NCBI GenBank assembly: GCA_029779845.1
Contig: JAKOZT010000015.1
Span: forward strand, 62,001-126,000
DNA length: 64,000 nt
Source: Pseudomonadota bacterium
Lineage (GTDB): Bacteria > Pseudomonadota > Gammaproteobacteria > Burkholderiales > Burkholderiaceae_C
Direction of reading: 5' to 3'
Shown: positions 43,814 to 54,081 of the stretch, one piece after another
Layout of the letters: every line of letters starts with the position of its first letter
Numbering within the stretch: position 1 is the first letter of the stretch
Program-made: the position numbers and the translations under genes
Notes under the pieces: model-generated
Databases searched by the model: none
What the model was told of the DNA's origin: nothing
Seen by the model: only the letters and a program-made list of their open reading frames with translations

Positions 43814-44230
43814 TTATGCGGAAGGCATCGGCCGCCGGTCTTTCAGCTTCAGCCAGCCGCGCGCGATGCGGTAGATCGCCCACACGCCGAGCACGAACAT
43901 GCCGATCGCCCAGGTGGCGAAGCCCACCAGCACCACCGCGAGCAGGATGGACACGGCGGCCACCAGCAGCGCCCACAGCAGCGCCCACCAGAAGGTGCGG
44001 ATCTGCCAGTCGAAGTGCGATTCGAGCCAGGTGCCGCGTGCCTCGCTGCGCTTCACGTAGTTGAGGATCACCGCGATGATCGACGGCCAGCCGAACAGGA
44101 AGGAGCCCAGCACGCTGGCCGCGCCGAAGGCGCCGAGCGCCAGGCCCAGCGCATGCAGCGCGTAGACGATGTGCGCGATGTTCACCAGCGAGGGCGGGGC
44201 GTCGAGTGTGGTGATGTCGGTCGTGCTCAT
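43814..44230 (-). CDS. DUF4870-type small membrane protein
   Basis: 138 residues with four predicted helices: VNIAHIVYALHALGLALGAF, GWPSIIAVILNYVKR, then TFWWALLWALLVAAVSILLA and GFATWAIGMFVLGVWAIYR. The central ESHFDWQIRTFWW is characteristic of this family, common in beta- and gamma-proteobacteria and of unknown function. CATGAT ends 6 bases before the ATG at 44230; no ribosome site is seen. Confidence 0.85.
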   Translation of the reverse strand: MSTTDITTLDAPPSLVNIAHIVYALHALGLALGAFGAASVLGSFLFGWPSIIAVILNYVKRSEARGTWLESHFDWQIRTFWWALLWALLVAAVSILLAVVLVGFATWAIGMFVLGVWAIYRIARGWLKLKDRRPMPSA

Positions 44231-44236
44231 GCGCCC

Positions 44237-44242
44237 ATCATG
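44237..44242 (-). promoter_or_regulatory. CATGAT -10-like box before the DUF4870 gene
   Basis: CATGAT on the minus strand, 6 bases before the ATG at 44230, four of six to TATAAT, no Shine-Dalgarno between. One of the recurring start-proximal hexamers. Confidence 0.25.
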
Positions 44243-44382
44243 CCATCGCTGCGCAATAGGCAAGCGCGCCTTGCAGATCGCTCGCTCGCTCGCAGCATGT
44301 CGACCGGATCCTCCCCGACGTGGTGATGCCTGGGCGGCTGCTCGCCGAGCTGCGCCATCGACGGGCCTGAGGCGGAGGCGGG

Positions 44383-44388
44383 GATAAT
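44383..44388 (+). promoter_or_regulatory. Candidate -10 (GATAAT) of ettA
   Basis: GATAAT, five of six to consensus, 38 bases before the ettA ATG. It forms the loop of GGCGGG/CCCGCC, a small hairpin around the promoter. No convincing -35 lies 17 bases upstream. Transcription would give a leader of about 32 bases. Confidence 0.35.
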
Positions 44389-44426
44389 CCCGCCTTTGCC
44401 CCGAAATCGAGAGCTGCGAGACCCCA

Positions 44427-46091
<1,665 letters not shown>

Positions 46092-46093
46092 GG

Positions 46094-46128
46094 CCGGCGC
46101 GGCCCCCACCTCGGGGGGGCGCGCTGCC
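46094..46128 (+). terminator. GC-rich hairpin after ettA, possible terminator
   Basis: An imperfect stem (GCGCGGCCCCC against GGGGGGGCGCGC) lies a few bases after the ettA stop. There is no T tract, only GAAAACG after it, so termination would be weak or Rho-assisted. The remaining bases to the ATG at 46303 show nothing else definite. Confidence 0.3.
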
Positions 46129-46302
46129 GAAAACGTGGCGGCGCCCCGCGATCATGGGTGAGGGCGCGCCCCACGGCACGACGCCGGCATTCCAGAATCC
46201 GCGCCAACGCACGTCGATGCGCCGGACACGGAACATGCCGCAGATCCAGAACCCTCGCGCCGGAGTTGGGCCGGCGCGGCAGATGCGAAGGAGCGCCGCC
46301 TC

Positions 46303-47946
46303 ATGACGGCCTCCCTCGCCAGCCTGCCTCCCGATCATCCCCTCGCGCGCTTCGAGCCCTTGCGGCCCGCCGAACGGGTGCTGCTGCGCGCCTGCCGGCA
46401 CGGCGACATCGCCCGCATCGGGCTGCGCCGCCCGCGCGAAGCGCTGCCCGAGCTGACGGTGCGCGCCTCCTTTCTCGCCGCGCTGGCGCTCGGCGACGGC
46501 TCGCACCGCCAGAGCCGGCGCGTGCAGCTGCTGGGCGCCTGGATCGAAGGGCGGCTCGACTTCGGCGAATGCGAGGTGCCGGCGAGCCTGTGGTTCTTCC
46601 GCTGCGTGTTCGACACCACGCCGCTGTTCGACGGTGCGCGCCTGCGCGGCGCGCTCGCCTTCCCCGATTGCGAGCTGCCGGGGCTGCTGGCCGAGCGCTG
46701 CCGCATCGCGCAGGACCTGGCGCTGAACGCCGGCTGCACGATCGCCAGCGAGGTGCGCCTGCAGCAGGCGCGCATCGAAGGCGACTTCAACGCCGCGCGG
46801 CTGGCGATGAGCGGGCATGAATCCTCGCTGCCGGCGCGTCGCAGCCTGACCGCCGACGGCATCGAGGTCGGCGGCGACGTGCGCATGGCCGAAGGCTTCG
46901 ACGCTTCGGGCCAGGTGCGTTTCGCCGGCGCGCGCGTGCGCGGCGACTTCATCGCCAGCGGCGCGCGTGTGCACGGCCCGCTGGACGCCAGCGGCGCGCG
47001 GCGCTGCGCGCTGGTGCTCGATCGCATCGAGGTCGAGGGCGACCTGCGCCTCGACCAGGGCTTCGCCGCCGCCGGCAGCGTCAGCGCCAAGCGCGCGCGC
47101 ATCGGCGGCGATCTCGATTGCAGCGGCGCGGCCTTCGACCGCGTCGGCGACGCCGCCTGGGGCGAGGGCGTGTCGCTGCTGCTCGACCGCGCCCAGATCG
47201 GCGGTGCGCTGCGCCTCGCGCGCCTGCAGGCGCCGCTGCTGGGCGCGTCGTTCGCGGGCACGCGCGCCAAGGTGCTGGTCGACGATGCGTCGAGCTGGGG
47301 CGAGCGCCTGGTGCTCGACGGCTTCGCGTATTCGCACTTCGGCGAGGGCGCGCCGCTGGACTCGGGCTTCCGCCTCGCCTGGCTGGAATGCCAGCCGGCC
47401 GCGCACCTGGACGGCGACTTCCGCATGCAGCCGTGGCGGCGTGCGATGCGCGTGCTGCGCGGCATGGGCCGGGGCGCCAGCGCCGCCACGCTGGCCTGGC
47501 GGCGCGAGCAGCGGCTGCGGCGCATCGGGCGCGTCGGCGAATCGCTGCCGGGTGCCTTGCGCTGGCTGGCGCGCGCCGCGCATGCCGGCTTCGGCGCGCT
47601 GGCCGGCTATGGCTGGCGGCCGCAGCGGCTGGCGGCCTGGGCGCTGCTGGCGTGGCTGGGCGGCGGGGCCTTCTTCGCGCTGGCGCAGCCGCATGGCGCG
47701 CTGGCGGCGGTGGCGCCGGCCGCATCGTTCAGCCCCTTCGCCTACGCGCTCGACCTGCTGCTGCCCGGCATCGACCTGCACGAGGCGAGCCGCTGGCTGC
47801 CCGCGAGCAGCGCCGCCGCGCTGCCGTGGAGCGAGGCGGCGCGAGCGGTCGGCTGGGCGCTGCGCCTGTTCGGCGCGCTCGCGGCCGCGCTGCTGCTGGT
47901 GTCGCTGGCGGGCTGGGCGGATCGGGATCGCCAGCAGGGGCGCTGA
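46303..47946 (+). CDS. Repeat-rich membrane protein of unknown function (beta-solenoid-like)
   Basis: 547 residues, not recognised as a named family. From about 65 to 350 it repeats short units of the form (L/V)xGAxIxGxLxLxxA, for example RVQLLGAWIEGRLDFGECEV, VRFAGARVRGDFIASGARVHG, AKRARIGGDLDCSGAAF, as in beta-helical or pentapeptide-like solenoids. The C-terminus (about 430-545) has hydrophobic segments (LAAWALLAWLGGGAFFALA, LFGALAAALLLVSLAGWA) that should anchor it in the membrane. Similar proteins are sometimes labelled membrane-associated oxidoreductase without evidence. A GAAGGAG ribosome site supports the ATG at 46303. Confidence 0.75.
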   Translation: MTASLASLPPDHPLARFEPLRPAERVLLRACRHGDIARIGLRRPREALPELTVRASFLAALALGDGSHRQSRRVQLLGAWIEGRLDFGECEVPASLWFFRCVFDTTPLFDGARLRGALAFPDCELPGLLAERCRIAQDLALNAGCTIASEVRLQQARIEGDFNAARLAMSGHESSLPARRSLTADGIEVGGDVRMAEGFDASGQVRFAGARVRGDFIASGARVHGPLDASGARRCALVLDRIEVEGDLRLDQGFAAAGSVSAKRARIGGDLDCSGAAFDRVGDAAWGEGVSLLLDRAQIGGALRLARLQAPLLGASFAGTRAKVLVDDASSWGERLVLDGFAYSHFGEGAPLDSGFRLAWLECQPAAHLDGDFRMQPWRRAMRVLRGMGRGASAATLAWRREQRLRRIGRVGESLPGALRWLARAAHAGFGALAGYGWRPQRLAAWALLAWLGGGAFFALAQPHGALAAVAPAASFSPFAYALDLLLPGIDLHEASRWLPASSAAALPWSEAARAVGWALRLFGALAAALLLVSLAGWADRDRQQGR

Positions 47947-47993
47947 GAGCTGCGCTGCGTCAGAATCGCGCGACGCAGCTACCGCGCCCGCCC

Positions 47994-50678
47994 ATGTCTC
48001 TTCCGCTTCGTCTTGCCGTACTGACCTCGATCGCCTCGGCGCTGGCCGCCTGCGCCACACCCGGGCCTGCCGCCGCACCGGTCGCCCAGGCCGCCATGCC
48101 CGCCGCGAGCGCGGCCTCCGCGCCGGCCGGCGCCGCCTCCGCACCCGGCGCCACGCCGCCGCGCCCTGACCCGGCCGCGCCCAAGCCCTTCGCCGAGGTG
48201 ATCAAGGATGCGAAGCAGCAGCCCGGCTTCATCCCGGTCTGGCGCAAGGACGAGAAGGTCTGGCTGGAGATCCCGGCCGAGCGGCTCGACCAGCCCTTCC
48301 TGCTGTCGGCCAACGTGGCCGAGTCGATCGGCGAGCGCGGCCTGTACGGCAGCCAGATGGGGCCGTCGTGGCTGGCGGCGTTCCGCCGCGTCAACAACCA
48401 AGTCCAGCTCGTCGCGCTGAACACCGAGTACGCGGCCACCACGCCGGCGATGAAGACGACGGTGGCGCAGGCCTTCTCCGCCAGCCTGCTCGCTGCTGGC
48501 CCGCTGGCGAGCGCGCCGCATCCGGAGCGCAAGTCGCTGCTGGTCGATGCGGGCATGCTGATCGCCGACCTGCCCAACTACTCGATGAGCATCGAGCGCG
48601 CCTTCCGCATGACCTACGGGCTGGACCGCGCCAATTCCTCGATCGAGAAAGCGCGCGTGCTCGGCGACATGACGACGCTGAACCTGCGCCTGCATTTCTC
48701 GACCGCGCGGCTGCCGCTGCCGCCGCTGGCGCCGCCGCCGCCGAACACGCCGGTGCCCACGCCGCCCAAGGTGCTGCCCGATGCGCGCAGCATGTTCGTC
48801 GGCATGGTCTACAGCTTCACGAAGCTGCCCGAGCAGACCATGCCGGCGCGCGAGACCGACCCGCGCGTCGGCCACTTCTTCGACACGGTGACCGACCTCA
48901 GCACCGACATCCAGCCCAACCCGAAGCGCTTCCTCGTCAACCGCTGGCGGCTGGAGAAGGCCGACCCGGCGGCCGCGTTGTCGGAGCCCAGGCAGCCCAT
49001 CGTCTTCTGGCTCGACAAGAACATCCCGCCGCTGTACCGCCAGGCGGTGACCGAAGGCATCCTGGAATGGAACAAGGCCTTCGAGCGCATCGGCTTCAAG
49101 AGCGCGGTCGTCGCGAAGCAGCAGGGCGAGGACGATGATTTCGACACCCTCGATGCGCGCCACGCTTCGATCCGCTGGTTCGTCGGCTCGGACGTCGGCT
49201 TCGCGCGCGGCCCGAGCCAGACCGATCCTCGCAGCGGCGAGATCATCGATGCCGACATCGCGATGAGCGACGTGTTCGGCCGCGGCGCGCGGCGCTTCCG
49301 CGTCGAGAGCGTGGGCGGCGCGGCGGCCGAGGCGCCGCACGATCATCAGCACGACGCGCAGGCCTGCGACTACGCCGACCAAGCCGCCGCCGAATTCGGC
49401 TTCGCGCTCGACCTGCTCGATGCGCGCGGCGAGATCGCCACCGACGGCCCCGAGGCCGAGGCCTTCGCGAAGTCGGTGGTGCGCGACACCATCATGCACG
49501 AGGTGGGCCACACGCTCGGGCTGACGCACAACTTCAAGGCCTCCACCGTCTACACCCGCGCGCAGCTGCAGGACAAGGAGTTCACCGAGAAGAACGGCAT
49601 CTCCGGCTCGGTGATGGACTACAACGCCTACAACCTCGCCGTTGCCGGCGAGCGCCAGGGCAGCCTGAACAACACCACGCTCGGCCCCTACGACTACTGG
49701 GCCATCGAATACGCCTACAAGCCGATCGCGCCGGCGGACGAGAAGGCCGAGCTGGCGCGCATCGCCGGGCGCAGCGCGAGCGACCCGCTGCTGGCCTTCG
49801 CCAACGACCCCGACACCGGCGGCAGCGCGGCCAACGACGGCATCGACCCGCTGGTGAACCGCTTCGACCTCGGCGACGACCCGCTGGCCTACTACCGCAA
49901 GCGATTGCAGCTCTCGCGCGAGCTGTGGCAGCGCGTGCAGGAGCGCACGCCGCAGCCGGGCGAAGACCCGAACCGCCAGCGCCGCGTGCTGATTTCGGGC
50001 TTCACCGCGCTGCGCGATTCACCCGCGCTGGTGGGCAAGTTCGTCGGCGGCATGTACACCACGCGCGCGATGCCGGGCGCGAAGACGCCGGCTTTCGTAC
50101 CGGTGGAGCCGGCCAAGCAGCGCGAGGCGCTGCAGTTCCTCGCCACCGGGCTGTTCTCGGCCGACAGCTTCCGCTTCAAGCCGGAGTTCCTCGCCAGCCT
50201 CGTGCCCGACTACCGCGAGTGGGAGCGCGGCGGGCTGGTCAGCATCCCGGCGGCGGTGCAGCAGTTGCAAAGCGTCGCGCTCGACCGGCTGATGAGCCCG
50301 GGCACCGCGTCGCGCCTGCTCGACCTGCCGCTGTTCGTGCCCGAGAAGGAACGCAAGGGGCTGATCTCGCTGAACGAGGTCTACGCCACGCTGCAAGGCG
50401 CGGTGTGGAGCGAGTTGAAGAAGGGCGGCGAGATCGACCGGCTGCGCCGCACGCTGCAACGCGAGCATCTGAAGCGCATGCAGGCGCTGCTGGTGCGCGT
50501 GGCCACGCCGCTGCCGGCCGATGCGCAGAGCCTGCTGCGCGCCAACGCCACCGCGCTGCGCGACGACATCCGCCGTGCGCTGGCGGGCAAGCGCTGGGAT
50601 GTCGACGCGCGGGCGCATCTGCAGGAGAGCCTGGCGCAGCTGGAGCAGGCGCTGGCGGCGAGCATGGTGCGCAGCTGA
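47994..50678 (+). CDS. Zinc-dependent metalloprotease lipoprotein (DUF5117-type)
   Basis: 894 residues. A lipoprotein signal peptide ends in LAAC (Cys near 20), followed by an Ala/Pro-rich tether, so it is membrane-anchored, probably facing the periplasm or outside. The central metzincin-like site is HEVGHTLGLTHN (H502, E503, H506, H512), with SVMDYNAYN as the Met-turn about 40 residues on. The layout matches the DUF5117/DUF5118-DUF4953 zinc-protease family of Gram-negative bacteria. A His-rich insert (PHDHQHD) lies some 45 residues before the active site. Substrate unknown. The ATG at 47994 is the one that gives the lipobox; much of the longer upstream frame is antisense-like. Confidence 0.9.
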   Translation: MSLPLRLAVLTSIASALAACATPGPAAAPVAQAAMPAASAASAPAGAASAPGATPPRPDPAAPKPFAEVIKDAKQQPGFIPVWRKDEKVWLEIPAERLDQPFLLSANVAESIGERGLYGSQMGPSWLAAFRRVNNQVQLVALNTEYAATTPAMKTTVAQAFSASLLAAGPLASAPHPERKSLLVDAGMLIADLPNYSMSIERAFRMTYGLDRANSSIEKARVLGDMTTLNLRLHFSTARLPLPPLAPPPPNTPVPTPPKVLPDARSMFVGMVYSFTKLPEQTMPARETDPRVGHFFDTVTDLSTDIQPNPKRFLVNRWRLEKADPAAALSEPRQPIVFWLDKNIPPLYRQAVTEGILEWNKAFERIGFKSAVVAKQQGEDDDFDTLDARHASIRWFVGSDVGFARGPSQTDPRSGEIIDADIAMSDVFGRGARRFRVESVGGAAAEAPHDHQHDAQACDYADQAAAEFGFALDLLDARGEIATDGPEAEAFAKSVVRDTIMHEVGHTLGLTHNFKASTVYTRAQLQDKEFTEKNGISGSVMDYNAYNLAVAGERQGSLNNTTLGPYDYWAIEYAYKPIAPADEKAELARIAGRSASDPLLAFANDPDTGGSAANDGIDPLVNRFDLGDDPLAYYRKRLQLSRELWQRVQERTPQPGEDPNRQRRVLISGFTALRDSPALVGKFVGGMYTTRAMPGAKTPAFVPVEPAKQREALQFLATGLFSADSFRFKPEFLASLVPDYREWERGGLVSIPAAVQQLQSVALDRLMSPGTASRLLDLPLFVPEKERKGLISLNEVYATLQGAVWSELKKGGEIDRLRRTLQREHLKRMQALLVRVATPLPADAQSLLRANATALRDDIRRALAGKRWDVDARAHLQESLAQLEQALAASMVRS

Positions 50679-50688
50679 TTCGCCCGAT

Positions 50689-50778
50689 TCAGGCCAGGAA
50701 CAGTGTGCTGGCGATCGCGGCGGTGCCGCCGGCCAGCAGGCAGAAGGTCAGCGCGGCGCAGAAGAGGCGGTCGATCAT
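50689..50778 (-). CDS. 29-residue single-helix membrane peptide (putative)
   Basis: A short frame reading MIDRLFCAALTFCLLAGGTA then AIASTLFLA, mostly one hydrophobic helix. AAGGAG lies 6 bases before the ATG, a near-perfect ribosome site. A possible -10 TAGAGT (50824-50829 on this strand) and the CGCGAC/GTCGCG hairpin precede it. It follows aminopeptidase P on the same strand after 121 bases and converges on the metalloprotease gene. No homologue is known to me. Strong translation signals make it more than a random frame, but it is unproven. Confidence 0.45.
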   Translation of the reverse strand: MIDRLFCAALTFCLLAGGTAAIASTLFLA

Positions 50779-50797
50779 GGTGGGCTCCTTCGAGTCT

Positions 50798-50814
50798 CGC
50801 GACGACGTGTCGCG
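50798..50814 (-). promoter_or_regulatory. Hairpin ahead of the 29-residue ORF
   Basis: CGCGAC/GTCGCG stem (6 base pairs) with a 5-base loop, ending 10 bases before the AAGGAG ribosome site of the small ORF. No T tract follows. It may end part of the aminopeptidase P transcript or control translation of the peptide. Confidence 0.25.
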
Positions 50815-50899
50815 TTGGAAGGGACTCTAGGAACCGGGGCGCCGCGCCGCGAGCGCCTTGCGACGGACTGCGCAAAAGGCCGGACGAACTGCGTCTGCG

Positions 50900-52693
50900 T
50901 CAGATCGGCGCGGTGCGCTCGAGCAGCCAGTCGCGCGCCGCGCCGCTGATCAGCGGCTCGATGCGCTCGCGCACCGTCGCGTGGTAGGCGTTCAGCCAGG
51001 CGATCTCGTCCTCGCGCAGCAGCGACTTCTCGATGCAGCGGGTGTCGATCGGGCACAGCGTCAGCGTCTCGAATTCGAGGAATTCGCCGAACTCGTTGCT
51101 GCCGGCCGGCACGTTGAGCACCAGGTTCTCGATGCGGATGCCCCACTGCCCGGGCCGGTACAGGCCCGGCTCGATGCTGGTGACCATGCCGGGCTCCATC
51201 GCCATGTGCGGCTCGGGCAGCGCCTTGGAGATGCTCTGCGGGCCTTCGTGCACCGCCAGGAAGTAGCCCACGCCGTGGCCGGTGCCGTGGCCGTAGTCCA
51301 GGCCGTGCGCCCACAGCGGTGCGCGCGCGATCGCATCGAGCATCGGCGCGAGCGTGCCGCGCGGGAACTTCGTGCGCGACAGCGCCAGCGTGCCCTTGAG
51401 CACCAGCGTGTAGTCGCGCCTGTGCTGCTCGCCGATGGTGCCGATCGGCCAGACGCGCGTGATGTCGGTGGTGCCGCCCAGGTACTGGCCGCCGGAGTCG
51501 ATCAGCAGCAGGCCGTCGCCTTCGATCACCGCGTGCGATTCGGGCGTGGCGCGGTAGTGCGGCATCGCGCCGTTGGCGTTGAAGCCGGCGATGGTGGAAA
51601 AGCTCAGGCCCACGAAGCCGGGCCGCCTGGCGCGCGCGGCGCTGAGCTTCTCGTCGATGCTCAGCTCGGTGATGCGCTCCTTGCCGAGCGCGGCTTCGAA
51701 CCAGGCGTAGAACTCGCACATCGCGGCGCCGTCCTGGCGCATCGCCTCGCGGATGTGCGCCGCCTCGGCCTCGCTCTTGCGGCTCTTCAGCAAGGTGCTG
51801 GGGTTGATCGCTTCGACGATGGGCACCTTCACCCGCTCGCGCAGCCCGAAGGTCACGCGCTTCGGATCGAGCAGCAGGGTCGATCCGGCCGGCAGCGCGG
51901 CCAGCGCCGCCGCCGCGTCGGCATAGGGCGCGAGCGCGACGCCGTCGGCCGCCAGCGCCGCCTTCAGCGCCGCATCGACCTTGCCCGCGCCGACGAACAG
52001 CGTCGCGCCCGAAGGCGCGATCAGCAGGTGGGCGAGGAAGACCGGGTTGTAGTCCACGTCCGCGCCGCGCAGGTTGAGCGCCCAGGCGATGTCGTCCAGC
52101 GTGCTGATCAGGTGGTGCGTCGCGCCGTGGCGCGCCATCGCCTCGCGCAGTTGCGCGAGCTTGGGCGCGCGCGCCAGCGGCGCCTCGGGCGCGCGGTGTT
52201 CGTACACCGGCGCGGCCGGCAGGGCGGGGCGGTCGGGCCAGACTTCGGCGAGCAGGTCGATGTCGGTGCGCAGCGTAGCGCCGACCTTGTCCAGCGCGGC
52301 GCGCAGCTGCTGCGCCGCCGCCAGGCCGAGCACCGCGCCGTCGACCGCGACGTTGTCGCCGGCCTTCATCTCGCGCGCCAGCCACTCGACGTGATGCGTC
52401 GCGGTGGCGGTGGGGATCTTCACCAGCGTGATGCCGCTGCCGGCCAGCTCGGTCTCGGCCTGCACCCAGTAGCGGCTGTCGGCGAACAGCGCCGCCTTGT
52501 CGCGCGCCACCACCAGCGTGCCCATCGAGCCGCTGAAGCCCGACAGCCACTGCCGCCCCTGCCAGTGCTCGGGCAGGTATTCCGACAGGTGCGGGTCGGA
52601 CGAGGGCACGAGCAGCGCCGCGAAGCCGTGCTTGGCGAGGGCCTGCTGCGTCTTCGCGATGCGCTCGCGGTGCGGCGAGGTGCGGGTGTCCAT
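50900..52693 (-). CDS. Aminopeptidase P family (Xaa-Pro aminopeptidase, M24B)
   Basis: Removes N-terminal residues preceding Pro using a dinuclear metal centre; cytosolic. 597 residues, the long three-domain form like eukaryotic XPNPEP1: two creatinase-like N-terminal domains (1-150, 155-300) and the pita-bread catalytic domain. Metal ligands: D in LLLIDSGGQY, D in GGTTDITRVW, H in GHGTGHGVG, E in SIEPG and E in RIENLVL. TAGAAT ends 6 bases before the ATG and there is no ribosome site. Confidence 0.95.
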   Translation of the reverse strand: MDTRTSPHRERIAKTQQALAKHGFAALLVPSSDPHLSEYLPEHWQGRQWLSGFSGSMGTLVVARDKAALFADSRYWVQAETELAGSGITLVKIPTATATHHVEWLAREMKAGDNVAVDGAVLGLAAAQQLRAALDKVGATLRTDIDLLAEVWPDRPALPAAPVYEHRAPEAPLARAPKLAQLREAMARHGATHHLISTLDDIAWALNLRGADVDYNPVFLAHLLIAPSGATLFVGAGKVDAALKAALAADGVALAPYADAAAALAALPAGSTLLLDPKRVTFGLRERVKVPIVEAINPSTLLKSRKSEAEAAHIREAMRQDGAAMCEFYAWFEAALGKERITELSIDEKLSAARARRPGFVGLSFSTIAGFNANGAMPHYRATPESHAVIEGDGLLLIDSGGQYLGGTTDITRVWPIGTIGEQHRRDYTLVLKGTLALSRTKFPRGTLAPMLDAIARAPLWAHGLDYGHGTGHGVGYFLAVHEGPQSISKALPEPHMAMEPGMVTSIEPGLYRPGQWGIRIENLVLNVPAGSNEFGEFLEFETLTLCPIDTRCIEKSLLREDEIAWLNAYHATVRERIEPLISGAARDWLLERTAPI

Positions 52694-52699
52694 CCGCGA

Positions 52700-52705
52700 A
52701 TTCTA
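52700..52705 (-). promoter_or_regulatory. TAGAAT -10-like box, leaderless start of aminopeptidase P
   Basis: TAGAAT (five of six to consensus) on the minus strand, 6 bases before the ATG at 52693. Its TAG is the stop codon of the upstream TAXI gene (52703-52705). A transcript from it would start at the ATG. Confidence 0.4.
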
Positions 52706-54064
52706 GGTTCGGGGGGATGACCCCTGCAGACGCCGGCGCACCATCTGGATGTTGGCGCGCAGCGCATACAGCTCGTCGGCATACGACAGCGGCACGCTGA
52801 TGCGCCCGGCGCGCTCCTCCAGCTTGTCCAGCTCGGCGAGCAGCTCGCCGGCCGGGCGGTCGGGCGCCGATTCCTCCAGCCTGCGCAGCTGCCCGTACCA
52901 GCGGAAGATGCGCGAGCGCACGCGGAAGGCGTACAGCGGCGGCACCACGCGCGACAGCGGGATCAGGATCGCGATGATGGACACCAGCACCACCCACATG
53001 CGGTCGATCAGATTAGCGAGCCAGAACGGCAGGTAGCGCTGCAGGAAGGGCGGGCCGTTGCGGTAGAAGCGCTCGGCCTCGGGCGCCAGCGCGCGCTCGG
53101 TGTTCTCGATCGACGGGAACGCGCCCTTGCGCTGGAACCAGCCCGGCCCGCCGTGGATCTGCCGCGCCGCCTGCACGAACAGCTGCACCAGCGCCGGGTG
53201 CAGCGATTCCTTGGCGACCAGCGTCGCGGTCGGCGCGATCATGCGGATGTTGGCCGGCGGCAGGTCGCGCGCCAGGTCGACCACGCCGCGCGGCAGCGTC
53301 ACCGGGCTGAGGAAGGGAAAGCGGCGCGAGTAGGCCTCGGCCTGCGGAAAGTCGAACAGCCGGATGCCCGGCGTCTGCAGCAGCATCTGCACCAGCGGCG
53401 ACTCGGGCGCCGAGGCGAACACCAGCGCGTCGATCTCGCCGCCGAGCAGCGCCACCGCCGCGGGTGTCGAGGGGTGCTCCACCAGCGTCAGCGCGCCGGC
53501 GTCGATGCGGTTCGCCTCGAGCAGGCGCTTCACCAGGTTGGGCACGCCGCTGCCGGGCGCGCCGATGTTGAGCTTCCAGTCGCCGGAGCGAGCCATCTCG
53601 GCGAACGATTCGAGCGCCGGCTTGGCCGCAACGCGCTGCGCCGAGGCCTCGCGGTAGAACAGCCACACCGGTTCGTAGAACAGGCTGCCGAGCGAGACCA
53701 GGTTCGCGTTGGCCTCGTCGGCATCGGCGCGGCTGGCGTGCGCGACGTCGGCGCCGCCTTGCACGAAGGCGAGGTCGACGCCGGAATCCTCGTCGCGCAG
53801 CAGCTGCAGGTTCTCGGCCGCGCCGGCGGTGCCGCGCAGCTCGACGCGGATGCCGTGCCGGGCCAGCAGCTCCGCGTAGCGCTTGCCGAACTCGGCATAC
53901 GCGCCTTGTTCGGCGCCGGTGGCCAGCACCACCTTGTTCGGCGGGTTCGGGTCGAGCACCTTGTAGGCCAGCAGCAGCAGCGCGAGCGCGAGCAGGATGA
54001 ACGGGCCGGCGGTGGCGAGCAGGTCGCGCACCGACAGCAGGGTGTGGCGCAAGGCTTGGGGCAT
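52703..54064 (-). CDS. Membrane-tethered TAXI-type solute-binding protein
   Basis: 453 residues related to TAXI solute-binding subunits of TRAP transporters: VVLATGAEQGAYAEFGKRYA, ENLQLLRDEDSGVDLAFVQGG, SLGSLFYEPVWLFYRE, and the substrate-pocket region NIGAPGSGVPNLVKRLL. Instead of a cleaved signal peptide it has an N-terminal helix (about 18-35) and, after the binding domain, a second helix (about 345-370, MWVVLVSIIAILIPLSRVVP) followed by about 85 cytosolic residues. No TRAP permease gene is nearby. It may be a ligand sensor or a subunit working with the divergent MscS channel, which is speculation. TATCGT ends 6 bases before the ATG. Confidence 0.88.
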   Translation of the reverse strand: MPQALRHTLLSVRDLLATAGPFILLALALLLLAYKVLDPNPPNKVVLATGAEQGAYAEFGKRYAELLARHGIRVELRGTAGAAENLQLLRDEDSGVDLAFVQGGADVAHASRADADEANANLVSLGSLFYEPVWLFYREASAQRVAAKPALESFAEMARSGDWKLNIGAPGSGVPNLVKRLLEANRIDAGALTLVEHPSTPAAVALLGGEIDALVFASAPESPLVQMLLQTPGIRLFDFPQAEAYSRRFPFLSPVTLPRGVVDLARDLPPANIRMIAPTATLVAKESLHPALVQLFVQAARQIHGGPGWFQRKGAFPSIENTERALAPEAERFYRNGPPFLQRYLPFWLANLIDRMWVVLVSIIAILIPLSRVVPPLYAFRVRSRIFRWYGQLRRLEESAPDRPAGELLAELDKLEERAGRISVPLSYADELYALRANIQMVRRRLQGSSPRT

Positions 54065-54069
54065 GCCCG

Positions 54070-54076
54070 TACGATA
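54070..54076. promoter_or_regulatory. Overlapping divergent -10-like boxes (TAXI / mscS)
   Basis: The 17 bases between the two divergent ATGs contain TACGATA: TACGAT on the plus strand (54070-54075), 6 bases before the mscS ATG, and TATCGT on the minus strand (54076-54071), 6 bases before the TAXI ATG. The two hexamers share five bases. Neither gene has a ribosome site, and any -35 must lie in the other gene's coding sequence. Confidence 0.35.
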
Positions 54077-54081
54077 GCGCC

